Source of the DNA: Pseudarthrobacter naphthalenicus
GTDB lineage: Bacteria > Actinomycetota > Actinomycetes > Actinomycetales > Micrococcaceae
DNA length: 64,000 nucleotides
Direction: 5' to 3'
Assembly: GCF_029076445.1 (NCBI RefSeq)
Contig: NZ_JARESG010000003.1
Span: forward strand, 1 to 64,000
Of the stretch, positions 63,257 through 64,000 are shown piece by piece. The notes beneath the pieces are model-generated. The model saw only the letters and a program-made list of their open reading frames with translations. It had not been told where the DNA came from and ran no database searches. Both the position numbers and the translations under genes were made by a program. Position 1 is the first letter of the stretch. Each line of letters starts with the position of its first letter.

Positions 63257-63277
63257 ATTATACGCTCTGGTATACCA
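63257..63277 (-). promoter_or_regulatory. Promoter -10 and dyad operator upstream of the OCD-GntR operon
   Basis: On the minus strand TATAAT (63257-63262) lies just downstream of the perfect 10-bp dyad TGGTATACCA (63268-63277), a form used by many FCD-type GntR repressors. The OCD start codon is 167 bases downstream. No good -35 hexamer was seen. Confidence 0.45.
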
Positions 63278-63344
63278 AGATGGATGACGGTGTACAAAGA
63301 TTCTTTGGCTCCGATCCTGTTTGCCCCTCACGTGGACAGCGTTC

Positions 63345-63380
63345 AGGACGCCCATGCTCCGGGAAGGAGAAGGGCGTCCT
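63345..63380 (-). terminator. Hairpin terminator after the amidohydrolase
   Basis: AGGACGCCC (63345-63353) and its exact complement GGGCGTCCT (63372-63380) form a 9-bp stem just past the amidohydrolase stop (minus strand), separating it from the OCD-GntR promoter. Confidence 0.65.
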
Positions 63381-63397
63381 GAGTAAGGTCTAGGCCC

Positions 63398-64000
63398 TTA
63401 CGGGACTGGGGTCGGGGTTGTAATTTCCGCCCGCGGGTATGTGGGAGGGAATAACTCTTCGGGTTTGCGGAACTGGACGTCTCGTACGGAGTAGGCCGCC
63501 CGCATCTTGTCGAACAGCTCCTGCCCCTGGGCCCGCAAGATGTTGAGGTCAATGCCAGGCAGTGCACGGTCGACGACGACGGGGCGCCCGGCCACAAAGG
63601 TATCGGTCACCTGGCGCGCAGTGCCGTTTAGTACCAACGTGCGAAGGGGGTCTTCGACAACACCGTCGCCGAAGCTGCCCAGGGAGACTACCGTGATGTC
63701 TGCCTGCATACCGGGGGCAAGCCTGCCCAGGTCAGCCCGTCCGAGTGCCCGTGCGCCGCCGAGGGTGGCGGCGTCGAAGTAGTCGGCCAAGGCCCCGACG
63801 TCAGGCCTCCCCTCGACGAGCCGGGTCAGGTGCATGCCCACGTCTATGCCGCGCACAAGATCCGGCGGGAAGGAGTCACTACCCAGGCAGATGTTGATGC
63901 CTGCCTCGCGGAAACGGTCGAATGAAACAAGCTGCTTCTGGTAGCGGAAAGACGTCAGCGGACAATGGATAATGGACACGTCATTTTGGGCCAGTAACTC
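63398..64000 (-). CDS. Amidohydrolase (ATZ/TRZ-type, 5' truncated by window edge)
   Basis: The last ~200 residues of a metal-dependent deaminase or chlorohydrolase. HCPLTSFRYQKQLVSFDRF follows the metal His/Glu region (outside the window), NICLGSDSFPPDLVRGIDVG holds the catalytic Asp, and ATLGGARALGRADLGRLAPG-MQADITVVSLG is the hallmark of the TrzN/guanine-deaminase branch. The frame is open to base 64000, so the start lies beyond the edge. The exact substrate (a purine, pterin or s-triazine-like compound) cannot be told from this part. Confidence 0.87.
   Translation of the reverse strand, partial: ELLAQNDVSIIHCPLTSFRYQKQLVSFDRFREAGINICLGSDSFPPDLVRGIDVGMHLTRLVEGRPDVGALADYFDAATLGGARALGRADLGRLAPGMQADITVVSLGSFGDGVVEDPLRTLVLNGTARQVTDTFVAGRPVVVDRALPGIDLNILRAQGQELFDKMRAAYSVRDVQFRKPEELFPPTYPRAEITTPTPVP

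Noticed and set aside
1..64000. tRNA, rRNA or prophage structural genes.
   Set aside because: No cloverleaf-like sequence, rRNA segment or phage head, tail or lysis gene was recognised anywhere in the window.

Overview
The window is high-GC, gene-dense DNA with many GTG starts and 4-base stop/start overlaps. Its gene content (AceE-type pyruvate dehydrogenase E1, glyoxylate carboligase and allantoin genes, several ABC importers, IclR/GntR/Lrp regulators) suggests a soil actinobacterium of the Micrococcaceae, most likely Arthrobacter or a close relative. That assignment is inference from content, not from a marker gene.

Positions 1-18.6 kb form a purine/glyoxylate block. It holds the 3' end of aceE, urate oxidase behind a structured leader, an NCS2 purine permease, an IclR regulator, malic enzyme, malate synthase, a CitE-like protein, ureidoglycine aminohydrolase, hydroxypyruvate isomerase, tartronate semialdehyde reductase, glyoxylate carboligase, glycerate kinase, allantoinase, an orphan winged-helix regulator and a Bcp peroxiredoxin. 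Urate-derived glyoxylate can go to pyruvate (malate synthase plus malic enzyme) or to phosphoglycerate (Gcl, GlxR, glycerate kinase). Allantoate amidohydrolase and the enzymes between urate oxidase and allantoin are not in the window. Paired IclR-type boxes at three loci probably tie the block to the local IclR protein.

Positions 19.3-30.9 kb carry a polar amino-acid ABC importer and a translationally coupled hydroxyproline catabolic operon (deaminase, epimerase, OCD-family reductase, GntR regulator, three oxidase subunits, semialdehyde dehydrogenase). The large oxidase subunit has an in-frame TGA in its dinucleotide-binding loop, and the last gene is cut off by foreign DNA.

Positions 31-39.5 kb are accessory DNA: a Tn3-type resolvase, two hypothetical genes, a cluster of 21-bp dyad repeats, a defence locus (Abi_2 HEPN protein plus a ~1008-residue nuclease-like protein broken by one TGA), and remnants of a PucR regulator and a second resolvase. 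Positions 39.5-47.7 kb hold a transport/hydrolysis locus (AbgT transporter, amidohydrolase, M20 amidase, MHS transporter) with two unusual double-domain Lrp regulators. Positions 48-51.7 kb hold a decayed LysE gene and a RES-Xre toxin-antitoxin pair whose toxin is split by an IS1380-family element.

Positions 51.8-60.6 kb are a minus-strand oligopeptide-type ABC operon with an esterase, a small protein and an ArsR-type regulator. The three promoter regions share an 18-bp operator, TTACCG-N6-CGGTAA. Positions 61-64 kb hold a GntR regulator, an OCD-family enzyme and the 3' part of an amidohydrolase.

The most unusual pattern is a 25-26 bp motif ending in TTATCGGCGTT. It occurs five times in one orientation. 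One pair brackets the Abi/nuclease locus and another brackets the RES-Xre module, which suggests cassette boundaries. No tRNA, rRNA or CRISPR array was recognised.
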